A stretch of DNA of 64,000 nucleotides, taken from Nocardioides pinisoli. GTDB taxonomy: Bacteria > Actinomycetota > Actinomycetes > Propionibacteriales > Nocardioidaceae. Both the position numbers and the translations under genes were made by a program. The notes beneath the pieces were generated by a model that saw only the letters and a program-made list of their open reading frames with translations, was not told the origin of the DNA and did not search any database. The stretch spans positions 124,001 to 188,000 of the forward strand of contig NZ_JANARS010000004.1 of assembly GCF_024199985.1 (NCBI RefSeq). The letters are read 5' to 3'. Below, piece by piece: positions 34,112 through 42,849 of the stretch (position 1 is its first letter; every line of letters starts with the position of its first letter).

Positions 34112-34167
34112 CGCCTCCCACAGTACCGCCGTGGTCCGATCCAGGGTCATTGCAGTCACACCGGCGC

Positions 34168-34194
34168 AACACCTCACCCGCGCCGGGGATTCCC
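34168..34194 (-). promoter_or_regulatory. SigR-type promoter of the sigR-rsrA operon
   Basis: On the minus strand GGGAAT (34194-34189), an 18-nt spacer, then GTT (34170-34168). This is the consensus GGGAAT-N18-GTT of SigR/SigH promoters. It overlaps the last codons of the upstream hydrolase gene and lies ~57 bp before the sigR start. Confidence 0.8.
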
Positions 34195-34836
34195 GACGAC
34201 CTCACGCACCAGCCACTCCAGGGTCGACTCGACGACGATCCCCATCGCCTCGTCCTGGCTCACCTCGCCCCGCGCGGGCACCTTGAGGGAGTGGTCGCCC
34301 CCGGGGATCACCACCAGGTCGAGGCCGTCGAGGTCGCCGGGGAACTCCTCCGGACGGCCCATCGGGTCGCGCTCCCCCTGCACCACGAGCGTCGGCAGGC
34401 CCACGGCCTGCAGCTCTCCCAACCGGGTCGGCTCGGTCCTCCCCGGTGCGTGGAGCGGGAACGACAGGGCCAGGCAGCCGGTGGCGCCCAACGACCGCGC
34501 CGTGCGGGCCGCGGACCGGGCACCGGCCGAGCGACCGCCCACGACGAGGGGCGTGCGGACCCGCATCACGTCGGCGGCACACCGCAGGGCTGTGTCGAGG
34601 GTCGGCGGGGCCGTCGCGATCTTGCGGCCCGCGACACGCCAGGGCTGCTCGAACAGCACGACGGTGACGCCCTGGGCGGGCAGCGCGTCGGCCAGCGCCA
34701 GCAGATCGGGGGCGTCCACGCCGCCGCCCGCGCCGTGGCTGAGCAGCAGCGTCGCCATGGGGCTGGTGGCGCGTCGCGTGTGCAGCCGGCCCTCGCCGTG
34801 GGGGGTCTCCACCGAGCGGACCGATGCCTTCTTCAC
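34174..34836 (-). CDS. alpha/beta hydrolase (dienelactone-hydrolase-like)
   Basis: 220 residues. The fold is visible as [11 protein letters not shown] (oxyanion region), nucleophile elbow GGRSAGA (Ser about 103), acid in [11 protein letters not shown] and catalytic His in [10 protein letters not shown]. It resembles the KANL3/Tex30-like and YcjY-type hydrolases seen beside sigR in actinobacteria. Substrate unknown. Its ATG overlaps the upstream peptidase stop by 4 bp; the sigR promoter sits in its 3' end. Confidence 0.85.
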   Translation of the reverse strand: MKKASVRSVETPHGEGRLHTRRATSPMATLLLSHGAGGGVDAPDLLALADALPAQGVTVVLFEQPWRVAGRKIATAPPTLDTALRCAADVMRVRTPLVVGGRSAGARSAARTARSLGATGCLALSFPLHAPGRTEPTRLGELQAVGLPTLVVQGERDPMGRPEEFPGDLDGLDLVVIPGGDHSLKVPARGEVSQDEAMGIVVESTLEWLVREVVGNPRRG

Positions 34837-35576
34837 TCGACCTCCTCCAGCGGCAGCGGTTCGATGAGCTCGGGTCCGTTGTTGCGCACGTTGCTCACCA
34901 GCCTCGGCACGGGGTAGGCCTCGAGGCGGCCGGGGGCGGCGGGCACCAGCAGGGAGGTGTCACCGGGCGTGGTGGGGTCGAGCCACTGGTGCCAGCGCTC
35001 CCGCTCCACCATGAGCGGCATCCGGTCGTGGATGTGGCCGAGCGAGTCCTCGGCCTCGGTGGTCAGCACGGTGCAGGTCCAGCGAAAGCGGTCGGGGTCG
35101 TCCTCCGCCCTCGTCGGGTCGCGCCAGATCTCGTAGAGCCCTGCCATGGCGAGCACGCCGCCGTCCTTGGGACGGATGAAGAACGGCTGCTTGACCGGCT
35201 TGCCCTTGGCGTCGGTGCGCGACGTGGGATACCACTCGAAGTAGCCGTCGGCCGGGAGCAGGGCCCGCCGGGTGGCGAAGGCCTTGCGGTAGGCCGGCTT
35301 CTCCGCGACGGTCTCCATCCGGGCGTTGATCATCCGGTTGCCGATCGAGGGGTCCTTGGCCCACGACGGCACGAGACCCCAGGTGAGGACCCGCAGCTGG
35401 CGCTGGGCAGGCTGGTCGGACTCGCGCGAGGGCGGGCGCTCGACGACGGCGTAGACCTCCTTGGTCGGTGCGACGTTGTAGTCGGCCGCCAGGGGCGCGG
35501 CGATGCGGGTCTCGACGACCTCGAACTCCTCGACGAGGTCGTCCGAGCTCCGGGACGAGGCGTAGCGGCCGCACAT
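34833..35576 (-). CDS. SOS-response-associated peptidase (YedK/HMCES)
   Basis: 247 residues starting MCGRY, where Cys2 becomes the N-terminal nucleophile after Met removal and forms a thiazolidine with abasic sites in single-stranded DNA. Other family residues are NVAPT (about 34-38), NARMETV, GYFEWY (catalytic Glu) and HDRMPL (catalytic His). It protects abasic DNA during replication. Linkage with sigR and aroA-rsgA is the same as around Mycobacterium sigH, so it belongs to a conserved actinobacterial block. Confidence 0.93.
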   Translation of the reverse strand: MCGRYASSRSSDDLVEEFEVVETRIAAPLAADYNVAPTKEVYAVVERPPSRESDQPAQRQLRVLTWGLVPSWAKDPSIGNRMINARMETVAEKPAYRKAFATRRALLPADGYFEWYPTSRTDAKGKPVKQPFFIRPKDGGVLAMAGLYEIWRDPTRAEDDPDRFRWTCTVLTTEAEDSLGHIHDRMPLMVERERWHQWLDPTTPGDTSLLVPAAPGRLEAYPVPRLVSNVRNNGPELIEPLPLEEVE

Positions 35577-35611
35577 ACGACCACCCTAGGGGAGCCGGCC
35601 GACAGCCCGGG

Positions 35612-36370
35612 TCAGCCGCGGGCCAGCTCGTCGAGCAGCATGCCGGCGACCGCGTCCGTGCCCGGGAGCCCCTCGATCCACACGCGCACCGGGGTGTCCG
35701 GCTCGGCTCCGCCGAGGAGGGTGCGCAGGACGCGGACCCGCCGCCCGAGGTGCTCGTCGCGGCGGGTCAGGACGCCGACCCGGTGCATCCCGAGCCGCGC
35801 CACCGTCTCGTCACGCGCGAACGCCGTCCGGGCGAGCTCGCCCGCACGTGCCAACCGCATCGCCCGCGTGAAGTGGTCGCCGGACTCGTCGGACGGATCG
35901 TCGCCCGACGGCATCTCGAACACGACGAGCGCGAAGCCGCCGACGCCGTCGTCGGTCCCGGCACCCCCGAGCCGGTACAGCTCCGCGAGCCTGCTGCGCA
36001 GGTGCGCCTGGCTCGACAGCCCGGTCAGCGGGTCCTCGCACGACAGCTGGTTGAGGTAGCCCAGCGTGGTCTCGCTCCACGCGGTGAGCAGCGCCGTGAC
36101 GACGTCGTACGACGGGTCGGCGCCGGTGAGGCACTGCCAGGTGTCGCGCAGCCCGGCGAGCGTCTCCTCCACCGACGCCCCGTCGCGGGCCAGCTCCTGG
36201 CCCACGACGGCGCAGACGTCGATGACGTCCGATCCTGAGGTGAGCGCCTCGCCGACAGCCTCGAACCGGTGCGGCAACCCCGACCGCTCGACGGTGGGCT
36301 GCGGCCCGCTCACCCCAGGATCGGCAGCCGCAAGACGACGCCCCCGCACGGCGAAGATCTTCACGGCCAC
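35612..36370 (-). CDS. degenerate GGDEF-like domain protein
   Basis: 252 residues from a GTG (36370; a second GTG at 36364 is equally good). The C-terminal ~140 residues open with LSCEDPLTGLSSQAHLRSRLAELYRLG, the signature start of a diguanylate cyclase domain. The GGDEF loop itself cannot be found, so it is probably catalytically inactive. The N-terminal half is helical with LRDTWQCLTGADPSYDVVTALLTAWSETTLGYLNQ. Perhaps a regulatory relic. Same strand as the YedK gene, 35 bp away. Confidence 0.7.
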   Translation of the reverse strand: MAVKIFAVRGRRLAAADPGVSGPQPTVERSGLPHRFEAVGEALTSGSDVIDVCAVVGQELARDGASVEETLAGLRDTWQCLTGADPSYDVVTALLTAWSETTLGYLNQLSCEDPLTGLSSQAHLRSRLAELYRLGGAGTDDGVGGFALVVFEMPSGDDPSDESGDHFTRAMRLARAGELARTAFARDETVARLGMHRVGVLTRRDEHLGRRVRVLRTLLGGAEPDTPVRVWIEGLPGTDAVAGMLLDELARG

Positions 36371-36572
36371 CCCCTCCGGGTCCCCCAGTCATTTCCCCAA
36401 GGCATGCTCTCGACATGCTCTGCAGGTGTGACGGGCCTCATCGCCGTCCATGACGCGGTCCGGACCGACAATCGGGTTTCTTCACTTTCCCGGACCGTCG
36501 ACGCCCCGGCCGGGCTACAGTCGGAGGAACCGGTGTCCGCCGGAGTGCTGTTCTGCGGAAGCGTCCCAACCC

Positions 36573-36590
36573 ATGAGCGTGCAGTCATGA
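36573..36590 (+). CDS. leader mini-ORF 1 (5 codons)
   Basis: ATG AGC GTG CAG TCA TGA, encoding MSVQS. Its TGA overlaps the next ATG (36587) as ATGA. A weak GCGGAAG sits ~13 bases upstream. Part of a run of four ATGAGCGT repeats ahead of the fused sigma factor gene. Translation is inferred only. Confidence 0.4.
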   Translation: MSVQS

Positions 36591-36616
36591 GCGTCCAGAT
36601 GAGCGTCGAGCCATGA
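36587..36616 (+). CDS. leader mini-ORF 2 (9 codons)
   Basis: Encodes MSVQMSVEP and ends in a TGA that overlaps the ATG of the sigma factor gene (36613) as ATGA. It contains a second ATGAGCGT at 36599. With mini-ORF 1 it would make a chain of coupled re-initiations leading into the sigma gene. Translation is inferred only. Confidence 0.4.
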   Translation: MSVQMSVEP

Positions 36617-38406
36617 GCGTGGCGACGAGCGTCGAGACGGCCAGCGACGCCGAGCTGATCTCGGCCGTCCGCGGCGGGGACGTCGACGCCTACGGCACGC
36701 TGTTCGAGCGCCACGTCGACGCCGCCCGCCGGCTCGCGCGCCAGCTCGTCCCGGCAGGCGACGCCGAGGACCTGGTGTCCGAGGCGTTCGTGAAGGTGCT
36801 CGGCGTGCTGCAGCGTGGCGGCGGACCCGACCTCGCGTTCCGCGCCTACCTGCTGACCGCGGTGCGGCGCCTCCAGGTCGACCGCTTCCGGGCGGGCTCG
36901 CGGCTGCACACCACCGACGACATGGAGGCCTTCGACCCGGGGGTGCCCTTCCGCGACACCGCCGTCGAGGGATTCGAGAGCGCCGCCGCAGCGCGTGCCT
37001 TCGCCAGCCTCCCCGAGCGCTGGCAGCTCGTGCTGTGGCACACCGAGGTGGAGGGCGACAAGCCCGCCGACATCGCGCCGATGCTGGGGATGAGCGCCAA
37101 CTCGGTCTCCGCACTGGCCTACCGCGCCCGTGAGGGCCTGCGCCAGGCCTTCCTGACCCAGCACGCGGCGGAGCTCGACGAGGACGCCTGCCGCTGGACC
37201 CACGGGCAGCTCGGTGCCTACGTCCGCAACGCCTCGTCGCGCCGCGACGCCGCCAAGGTCGAGCACCACCTCGACGAGTGCCGGTCGTGCATGGCGATCT
37301 ACCTCGAGCTGACCGAGGTCAACTCCAACCTCGGCGGCCTCCTCGCCCCGCTGCTCCTCGGCGGCGTGGCCACCGCCTACCTCGGCACCACCGCCGTCTC
37401 CGCCGCGGCCCCGGTGGGCGTCGGGGCGCTCGTGGGGCGGGTCCGCGACCTCGTCACCGGCAACGCCGGCGTGGCTGCCGTCGCCGGCGTGGCCGTGAGC
37501 ACCGTCGTCGTGGCCGGGGGGATCGCCATCGGGCTCCGCGGCTCCGACGAGCCGGCGTCCGCGCCGACGCGTGCCCTGACGTCGGAGAGCACGACGGACT
37601 CCGAGATCGCGGTGACGGGTGCCGACGACGGCTCCGCCGCCCCCGGTGGCCGCTCACCCGGCAGCCTGCGCGTGCGATCCACCGCTCCGGCACTCACCCC
37701 GCCGCCGGGCGACGCCGACGTGACCCCGGGCTCGGCGCCCGGCTCCGAGCCGACCCAGGGGTCCGACCCCACCCAGGGCACGGACCCGACGCAGGCCACC
37801 GACGACACCACGCAGGCCCCGAGCCAGGCGCCGACGTCCGACCCGGGCAGCAACCCGACGGACGGCCCGGCCTCGAATCCCACGTCGAACCCGACGTCCG
37901 ACCCGACCAACAACCCCACGTCCAACCCCACGTCCAACCCGACCAGCAACCCCACCTCGAACCCGACGTCCAACCCGACCAGCAACCCCACCTCCAACCC
38001 CACCTCCAACCCGACGTCGAACCCGCCGCCCACCCAGGACCCGACGCAGGACCCGACGCAGGACCCGACGCAGGACCCCAGCCCCGAGCCGCCCGCTGCG
38101 GACGCCTCGGTGACCGGGAGCGTCGGCGGGAGCCGGCCGACGTACGCCGTCGTGGTGCGGGTCGCGGGTCTCGCGGGCGGCGCGAGCGCGCAGCTCCGCA
38201 TCGAGGGCGTCGACGCGCAGGTCGTGCGCACCGTCGACGCGCGGTGCACGGTGGTGAAGACGGTCGCCACCTGCCAGGTCGCCGGGGACACCGCCGTCGC
38301 CGTCGAGGTCGTGGTCCCGCAGGGCGGGAGCGTCGTCGCCACCCTCGCCCCCTCCGGGAGCGACTCCGACGCCGGCAACAACACCTGGCGCGCCACCCTC
38401 GGCTGA
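36613..38406 (+). CDS. ECF sigma factor fused to anti-sigma-like zinc motif, membrane segments and external repeat stalk
   Basis: 597 residues in one frame. Residues 1-185 are an ECF sigma factor: region 2 GTLFERHVDAARRLARQLV, AEDLVSEAFVKVL, and region 4 LPERWQLVLWHTEVEGDKPADIAPMLGMSANSVSALAYRAREGLR. Then HHLDECRSC gives His219-Cys223-Cys226, a ZAS anti-sigma motif. Hydrophobic stretches at ~241-277 and ~287-311 follow. The outer part is Pro/Thr/Ser-rich, with 4-residue repeats (421-488), and ends in a ~100-residue beta-type domain with two cysteines. So sigma and its possible membrane-bound inhibitor are one polypeptide, with release perhaps by proteolysis. Starts after overlapping mini-ORFs. 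Confidence 0.9.
   Translation: MSVATSVETASDAELISAVRGGDVDAYGTLFERHVDAARRLARQLVPAGDAEDLVSEAFVKVLGVLQRGGGPDLAFRAYLLTAVRRLQVDRFRAGSRLHTTDDMEAFDPGVPFRDTAVEGFESAAAARAFASLPERWQLVLWHTEVEGDKPADIAPMLGMSANSVSALAYRAREGLRQAFLTQHAAELDEDACRWTHGQLGAYVRNASSRRDAAKVEHHLDECRSCMAIYLELTEVNSNLGGLLAPLLLGGVATAYLGTTAVSAAAPVGVGALVGRVRDLVTGNAGVAAVAGVAVSTVVVAGGIAIGLRGSDEPASAPTRALTSESTTDSEIAVTGADDGSAAPGGRSPGSLRVRSTAPALTPPPGDADVTPGSAPGSEPTQGSDPTQGTDPTQATDDTTQAPSQAPTSDPGSNPTDGPASNPTSNPTSDPTNNPTSNPTSNPTSNPTSNPTSNPTSNPTSNPTSNPTSNPPPTQDPTQDPTQDPTQDPSPEPPAADASVTGSVGGSRPTYAVVVRVAGLAGGASAQLRIEGVDAQVVRTVDARCTVVKTVATCQVAGDTAVAVEVVVPQGGSVVATLAPSGSDSDAGNNTWRATLG
37873..38076 (+). repeat. tandem 12-bp coding repeat (Ser-Asn-Pro-Thr stalk, then Pro-Thr-Gln-Asp)
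   Basis: Inside the fused sigma gene, 12-bp units of the TCCAACCCCACG type encode a run of [S/N][N/D]PT tetrads (residues 421-468), then an irregular unit and four PTQD tetrads (473-488). Synonymous codons differ between units, so it is selected as protein. A flexible wall-spanning spacer is likely; length variation between strains would be expected. Confidence 0.9.
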
Positions 38407-38482
38407 TCCGGCGCCCCGGCGACCGCGCCCCGCACCCCTGCGGACGGAGCGTCCTCCCCGTGGATCGTGTAGACAATGAGCC

Positions 38483-39013
38483 ATGACGATCACCCGGTTG
38501 CTCGCCCGTCCCATGCTGGCCACGATCTTCGTCGCCGGCGGCATCAACGCCCTCCGCAACACCGAGGGCCATGCCGCGAAGGCGAAGAAGGTGACCGACA
38601 AGGTCGTCCCGGCCGCACAGAAGGCGGCGCCGCAGCTGCCGATCCCGACCGACCCGGCCACCCTCGTCCGGGTCAACGCCGGTGCCCAGATCCTCGCCGC
38701 AGCCGCGCTGGCCACCGGTCGCGCTCCGCGGCTCAGCGCGACCGTGCTGGCGGCCTCCCTCGTGCCGACCACGGTCGCCGGGCACGCCTTCTGGAACGAG
38801 ACCGACCCCCAGGCCAAGAACGCCCAGCGCCTGCAGTTCTACAAGAACACCTCCATCATGGGCGGCCTGCTCCTCGCCGCCGTCGACACCGAGGGCAGGC
38901 CCGGGCTCGCCTGGCGGGCCCGCCGCGCCGCCGCCGACGTGCGCCGCGAGGCCAAGCACGTGGCCAAGGAAGCGCGTCGCGAGGCCCAACTGGCCAAGGC
39001 CCAGCTGACCTGA
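38483..39013 (+). CDS. DoxX-family membrane protein
   Basis: 176 residues. DoxX hallmarks: N-terminal LLARPMLATIFVAGGINALRNTEGHAAKA (about 5-33), then VRVNAGAQILAAAALATGRAPRLSATVLAASLVPTTVAGHAFW, a helical core of about four membrane segments. A basic-acidic cytoplasmic helix (RREAKHVAKEARREAQLAKAQ) forms the C-terminus. Characterised mycobacterial DoxX works with SodA and SseA in redox balance; that partner set is not here. It precedes aroA by 18 bp and probably shares its transcript. Confidence 0.88.
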   Translation: MTITRLLARPMLATIFVAGGINALRNTEGHAAKAKKVTDKVVPAAQKAAPQLPIPTDPATLVRVNAGAQILAAAALATGRAPRLSATVLAASLVPTTVAGHAFWNETDPQAKNAQRLQFYKNTSIMGGLLLAAVDTEGRPGLAWRARRAAADVRREAKHVAKEARREAQLAKAQLT

Positions 39014-39031
39014 CCTCGATAGGGTGCGCGG

Positions 39032-40321
39032 GTGACTGAGCTCTGGCCGGCCCCGCGCCCCACCGACACCGTCGACCGGGTCGTCTCGCTGCCGGGCAGC
39101 AAGTCCCTCACCAACCGCGCGCTGCTCCTCGCCGCGATCGCCGACGGCCCGAGCGTGCTGCGCCGTCCGCTGCGCTCGCGCGACACGCTGCTGATGGCTG
39201 CGGCCCTCTCGTCCTTGGGCACGGGGGTCGAGGACACCGGCGGTCCGGGCGCCGGCGACTGGCGCGTCACCCCGGCCGCGTGGAACCGCGACGCCGACGT
39301 CGACTGCGGCCTCGCCGGCACCGTGATGCGCTTCGTCCCGCCCGTCGTCGGGCTGGCCGAGGGCACCGTCCGCTTCGACGGCGACCCCCACATGCGGTTG
39401 CGGCCGGTCGGCCAGATGCTGACCGCGCTCGGCGCGCTCGGCGTACGGGTCGACGACGGCGGCCGGGGCGCCCTGCCGTTCGCGGTGCACGGGACCGGCT
39501 CCGTGCCGGGCGGGACGGTCACGATCGACGCCAGCGCGTCCTCACAGTTCGTCTCGGCCCTGCTGCTCGCGGGTGCCCGCTACGACCGGGGCGTGGACGT
39601 ACGCCACGTCGGCAAGCCGGTGCCCTCCCTCCCCCACATCGAGATGACCGTGCAGATGCTCCGCCGCCACGAGGTCGAGGTGGACGACGGCGACGCGAAC
39701 CGCTGGGCGGTCGCTCCCGGCCCGGTCCGGGCCGTCGACCACGACATCGAGCCCGACCTCTCCAACGCGGCGCCCTTCCTGGCCCTCGCGGCGGCCACCG
39801 GTGGGCGCGTCACCGTCACCGACTGGCCCGCCGCCACCACGCAGCCCGGCGACGAGCTCCGCGAGATCCTCACCCTCATGGGGTGCGAGGTGACCCTGGC
39901 CGACGGCGACCTCACCGTGGTCGGGCCCCCACGGCTGTCCGGGGTCGACCTCGACCTCCACGACGTGGGCGAGCTGACGCCCGCCGTCGCCGCGCTCTGC
40001 GCCCTCGCCGACTCGCCGTCGCACCTGCGCGGCGTCGCCCACATCCGCGGCCACGAGACCGACCGCATCACGGCGCTGGCCACCGAGCTCGGCCGGCTGG
40101 GCGCCGACGTCACCGAGCGCGAGGACGGGCTCAGCATCCGGCCGTCGACCCTGCACGGCGGCACGTTCCACACCTACGCCGACCACCGCATGGCCCACGC
40201 CGGGGTGATCCTCGGGCTAGCCGTGGACGACGTGCTGGTCGAGGACGTGGCGACGACGTCAAAGACGTTCCCCGACTTCGCCGGCGCCTGGAGCCGCGCG
40301 GTCCACGGCGGCCAGCCGTGA
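39032..40321 (+). CDS. aroA: 3-phosphoshikimate 1-carboxyvinyltransferase (EPSP synthase)
   Basis: 429 residues from GTG 39032. Shikimate-3-phosphate site [15 protein letters not shown] (about 23-37), LAGTVMRF (about 93-100), the phosphoenolpyruvate/S3P loop [26 protein letters not shown], and the late motif RGHETDRI with the catalytic Glu. It makes EPSP in aromatic amino acid synthesis. The stop overlaps the rsgA GTG as GTGA. The aroA-rsgA pair is conserved in actinobacteria. Confidence 0.96.
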   Translation: MTELWPAPRPTDTVDRVVSLPGSKSLTNRALLLAAIADGPSVLRRPLRSRDTLLMAAALSSLGTGVEDTGGPGAGDWRVTPAAWNRDADVDCGLAGTVMRFVPPVVGLAEGTVRFDGDPHMRLRPVGQMLTALGALGVRVDDGGRGALPFAVHGTGSVPGGTVTIDASASSQFVSALLLAGARYDRGVDVRHVGKPVPSLPHIEMTVQMLRRHEVEVDDGDANRWAVAPGPVRAVDHDIEPDLSNAAPFLALAAATGGRVTVTDWPAATTQPGDELREILTLMGCEVTLADGDLTVVGPPRLSGVDLDLHDVGELTPAVAALCALADSPSHLRGVAHIRGHETDRITALATELGRLGADVTEREDGLSIRPSTLHGGTFHTYADHRMAHAGVILGLAVDDVLVEDVATTSKTFPDFAGAWSRAVHGGQP

Positions 40322-41334
40322 CCGGCCGCTACTCCGAGCACGACCACGAGCACTACGAGCGGCCGCGCCGCCGCACCCGCCCGCGCACCAAGGACCGGCC
40401 GACCTACGACGACGCCGTGGACGGCCGCGTCGTCACCGTCGACCGCGGACGCTTCACGCTGCTCGTGGACGGTCACCGGGTGATGGCGATGAAGTCACGA
40501 CCGCTCGGCCGCAAGGGCGTCGTCGTGGGAGACCACGTGCGCGTCGTGGGCGACACCAGCGGTGCCGACGGCGCGCTGGCGCGCATCGTCGAGGTCGTCG
40601 AGCGGACGACGACCCTGCGCCGCACGGCCGACGACGACGACCCGGTCGAGCGGGTGATCGTGTCCAACGCCGACCAGCTGGTCGTGGTCACCGCCCTCGC
40701 CGACCCGGAGCCGCGCCCGCGCCTGATCGACCGCGCGCTGGTGGCGGCCTACGACGCCGGGATGGCGCCGCTGCTGTGCCTCACCAAGGCCGACCTGGCC
40801 GACCCCGAGACCCTGCTGTCGACCTACCGCTCGCTCGGCGTGCCGTGGGTGGTCACCCAGCTCAAGGGCGAGGGCGCCGGCGACCTCACCGAGCTGCGCG
40901 CACGGCTGCGCGGTCGCACCTCCGTGCTCGTCGGGCACAGCGGCGTCGGCAAGTCCACCCTGGTCAACGCGCTGGTCCCCGACGCCGGACGTGAGGTCGG
41001 CATCGTCAACGCGGTGACCGGCCGCGGCCGGCACACCTCGACCAGCGCCTACCTGCTCGAGCTGCCCGGCGAGGACGGGCGGGGCGACGGCTGGATCATC
41101 GACACCCCGGGGATCCGGTCCTTCGGGCTCGCGCACGTGCAGCCCGAGGACCTCATCGAGGCGTTCCCCGACCTCGACGAGATGACCGAGACGTGTCCCC
41201 GCGGGTGTACGCACGGCAGCGGCGAGCCCGAGTGCGGCCTCGACGAGGCGGTCGAGGCGGGTCAGGCCGACCCCGACCGGGTGGAGTCCTTCCGGCGGCT
41301 GCTCGCCGCCCGCGAGGCCTCGAGTGACTGGTAG
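40318..41334 (+). CDS. rsgA: ribosome small-subunit-dependent GTPase RsgA
   Basis: 338 residues from a GTG that overlaps the aroA stop. OB-fold N-terminus ([41 protein letters not shown]), then the circularly permuted GTPase in the order G4 (LTKAD), G5, G1 (GHSGVGKST, about 208-216), G2 (RGRHTST), G3 (DTPGIRSF). The C-terminal zinc knuckle is [15 protein letters not shown]. It checks late 30S maturation. An Arg-rich N-terminal tail (about 1-25) is extra. Confidence 0.96.
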   Translation: MTGRYSEHDHEHYERPRRRTRPRTKDRPTYDDAVDGRVVTVDRGRFTLLVDGHRVMAMKSRPLGRKGVVVGDHVRVVGDTSGADGALARIVEVVERTTTLRRTADDDDPVERVIVSNADQLVVVTALADPEPRPRLIDRALVAAYDAGMAPLLCLTKADLADPETLLSTYRSLGVPWVVTQLKGEGAGDLTELRARLRGRTSVLVGHSGVGKSTLVNALVPDAGREVGIVNAVTGRGRHTSTSAYLLELPGEDGRGDGWIIDTPGIRSFGLAHVQPEDLIEAFPDLDEMTETCPRGCTHGSGEPECGLDEAVEAGQADPDRVESFRRLLAAREASSDW

Positions 41335-41337
41335 CGC

Positions 41338-41799
41338 TCATCCCCAGACGGCCTGCGCCCCGGAGTCCCCGGCGAGGTAGACCGTGACGAGCAGGGCCAC
41401 CGCGCCGACCGCCAGCAGCAGCGCGACCGGGATGCCGAAGCGCGTCTTCCGCGCGCCGCGCCCCGATGCCAGGGCCGAGACGCCGCCGAGCGCCCACGCC
41501 GCGAGACCGGAGACGAGCGCGTAGCCCAGGGCCACGTTGCGCATCAGCTCGCCGGCCTCCTGATGGTCCTCCACGATCGGCTCGAGCTCGGGTCGTGCCT
41601 CGAGCAGCGACTCGCCGGCCTGGGCCGCCAGGACCGAGGCTGCGGCCGCCACCACGGCGAGCACGACGAGCGGCCACCGCAGCAGCCAGCGCCACCTCGG
41701 CACGGCCGCGTAGGCCAGGCCGGTCAGCGCCGCGAGCGGTCCCAGGACGACGACTGCGTGCACGACGAGAGGGTGCAGCGGCACACCGTTGAGCTCCAT
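41338..41799 (-). CDS. DUF2231 membrane protein
   Basis: 153 residues. The diagnostic start is MELNGVPLHPLVVHAVVVLGPLAALTGLAYA, with His residues spaced as in DUF2231 (LHPxxVH). Four membrane segments follow (about 9-30, 40-60, 91-110, 124-144), with an acidic loop around PELEPIVEDHQEAGEL. Some relatives are proposed haem or copper-handling proteins; no function can be assigned. Convergent with rsgA with only 3 bp between, so no room for a dedicated terminator. Confidence 0.88.
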   Translation of the reverse strand: MELNGVPLHPLVVHAVVVLGPLAALTGLAYAAVPRWRWLLRWPLVVLAVVAAAASVLAAQAGESLLEARPELEPIVEDHQEAGELMRNVALGYALVSGLAAWALGGVSALASGRGARKTRFGIPVALLLAVGAVALLVTVYLAGDSGAQAVWG

Positions 41800-41840
41800 G
41801 CGTGCAGGTTAGGGCGCGATGCTGGGAATAGCCTGTGAAC

Positions 41841-42731
41841 ATGCCCATCACCGGCTCCACCGACTACACCGACGACCTGCGGCTGGCCCACGTGCTGGCC
41901 GACGACGCGGACTCGCTGACCCAGGCCCGCTTCAAGGCGCTCGACCTGCACGTCATGAGCAAGCCCGACCTGACTCCCGTCACCGACGCCGACAAGGCCG
42001 TCGAGGAGGGCATCCGCCGCACGCTGTCCCGCGTCCGCTCGCGTGACGCGGTCGTCGGCGAGGAGCAGGGCACGACCGGGCACAGCCAGCGCCGCTGGAT
42101 CGTCGACCCGATCGACGGCACCAAGAACTACGTGCGCGGGGTCCCGGTCTGGGCGACCCTCATCGCGCTCGCCGTCGACGACCAGGTGGTCCTCGGCGTG
42201 GTCTCCGCTCCGCAGCTCCAGCGCCGGTGGTGGGCCTCGGTCGGCAACGGCGCCTGGACGGGCCGCTCCCTGCTCAAGGCCACCAGGTGCGAGGTGTCCG
42301 ACGTACGACGCCTCGAGGACGCGTCGCTGAGCTACTCCTCCCTGTCCGGGTGGGACGAGCGCGACCGCCTCGACGACTTCGTGTCGCTGTCACGCCGTTG
42401 CTGGCGCACCCGCGCCTACGGTGACTTCTGGTCCTACATGCTGCTCGCCGAGGGCGCCGTGGACCTCGCCGCCGAGCCCGAGCTCGAGCTCTACGACATG
42501 GCCGCCCTCGACGTCATCGTGCGCGAGGCCGGCGGCCGGTTCACCTCCCTCGACGGGACCGACGGGCCGTGGGGCGGCAACGCGCTGGCGTCCAACGGTC
42601 ACCTGCACGACGCCGCGCTGTCCTTCCTGGGCGCGACGCACGACGACGGGACCGATCCCGACGTGCCGCGACGCGGTCCCGGCTCCGTCAGCAGCCTGCG
42701 CGCCCGGCAGGCCCCGCCGGTGCTCGACTGA
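41841..42731 (+). CDS. hisN: histidinol-phosphatase, inositol-monophosphatase type
   Basis: 296 residues (an in-frame GTG 6 bp upstream is an alternative start). Metal motifs: GEEQG (Glu, about 76-80), [18 protein letters not shown] (DPIDGT, about 91-108), and late [27 protein letters not shown] with the third-site Asp. This is the HisN family found in actinobacteria next to aroA/rsgA and catalyses the second-last step of histidine synthesis. The C-terminal ~25 residues are Pro/Arg-rich and extra. Confidence 0.92.
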   Translation: MPITGSTDYTDDLRLAHVLADDADSLTQARFKALDLHVMSKPDLTPVTDADKAVEEGIRRTLSRVRSRDAVVGEEQGTTGHSQRRWIVDPIDGTKNYVRGVPVWATLIALAVDDQVVLGVVSAPQLQRRWWASVGNGAWTGRSLLKATRCEVSDVRRLEDASLSYSSLSGWDERDRLDDFVSLSRRCWRTRAYGDFWSYMLLAEGAVDLAAEPELELYDMAALDVIVREAGGRFTSLDGTDGPWGGNALASNGHLHDAALSFLGATHDDGTDPDVPRRGPGSVSSLRARQAPPVLD

Positions 42732-42849
42732 GTGCTCGACCGGTGCTCCACTGGGTGCGACGGCCGCGCGGGTCGTTCGCCCCTGTCCCTCGCAGTCCGG
42801 CTTGGCTACGGTGACGTCTCACCAGTTCTGCGGGACGAGAGGCGGGCAC

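Noticed and set aside
41826-41850. SigR-type promoter GGGAAT upstream of hisN
   Set aside because: No GTT at the required 18-nt spacing; the same applies to other GGGAAT occurrences at 25145, 23681 and 58465.
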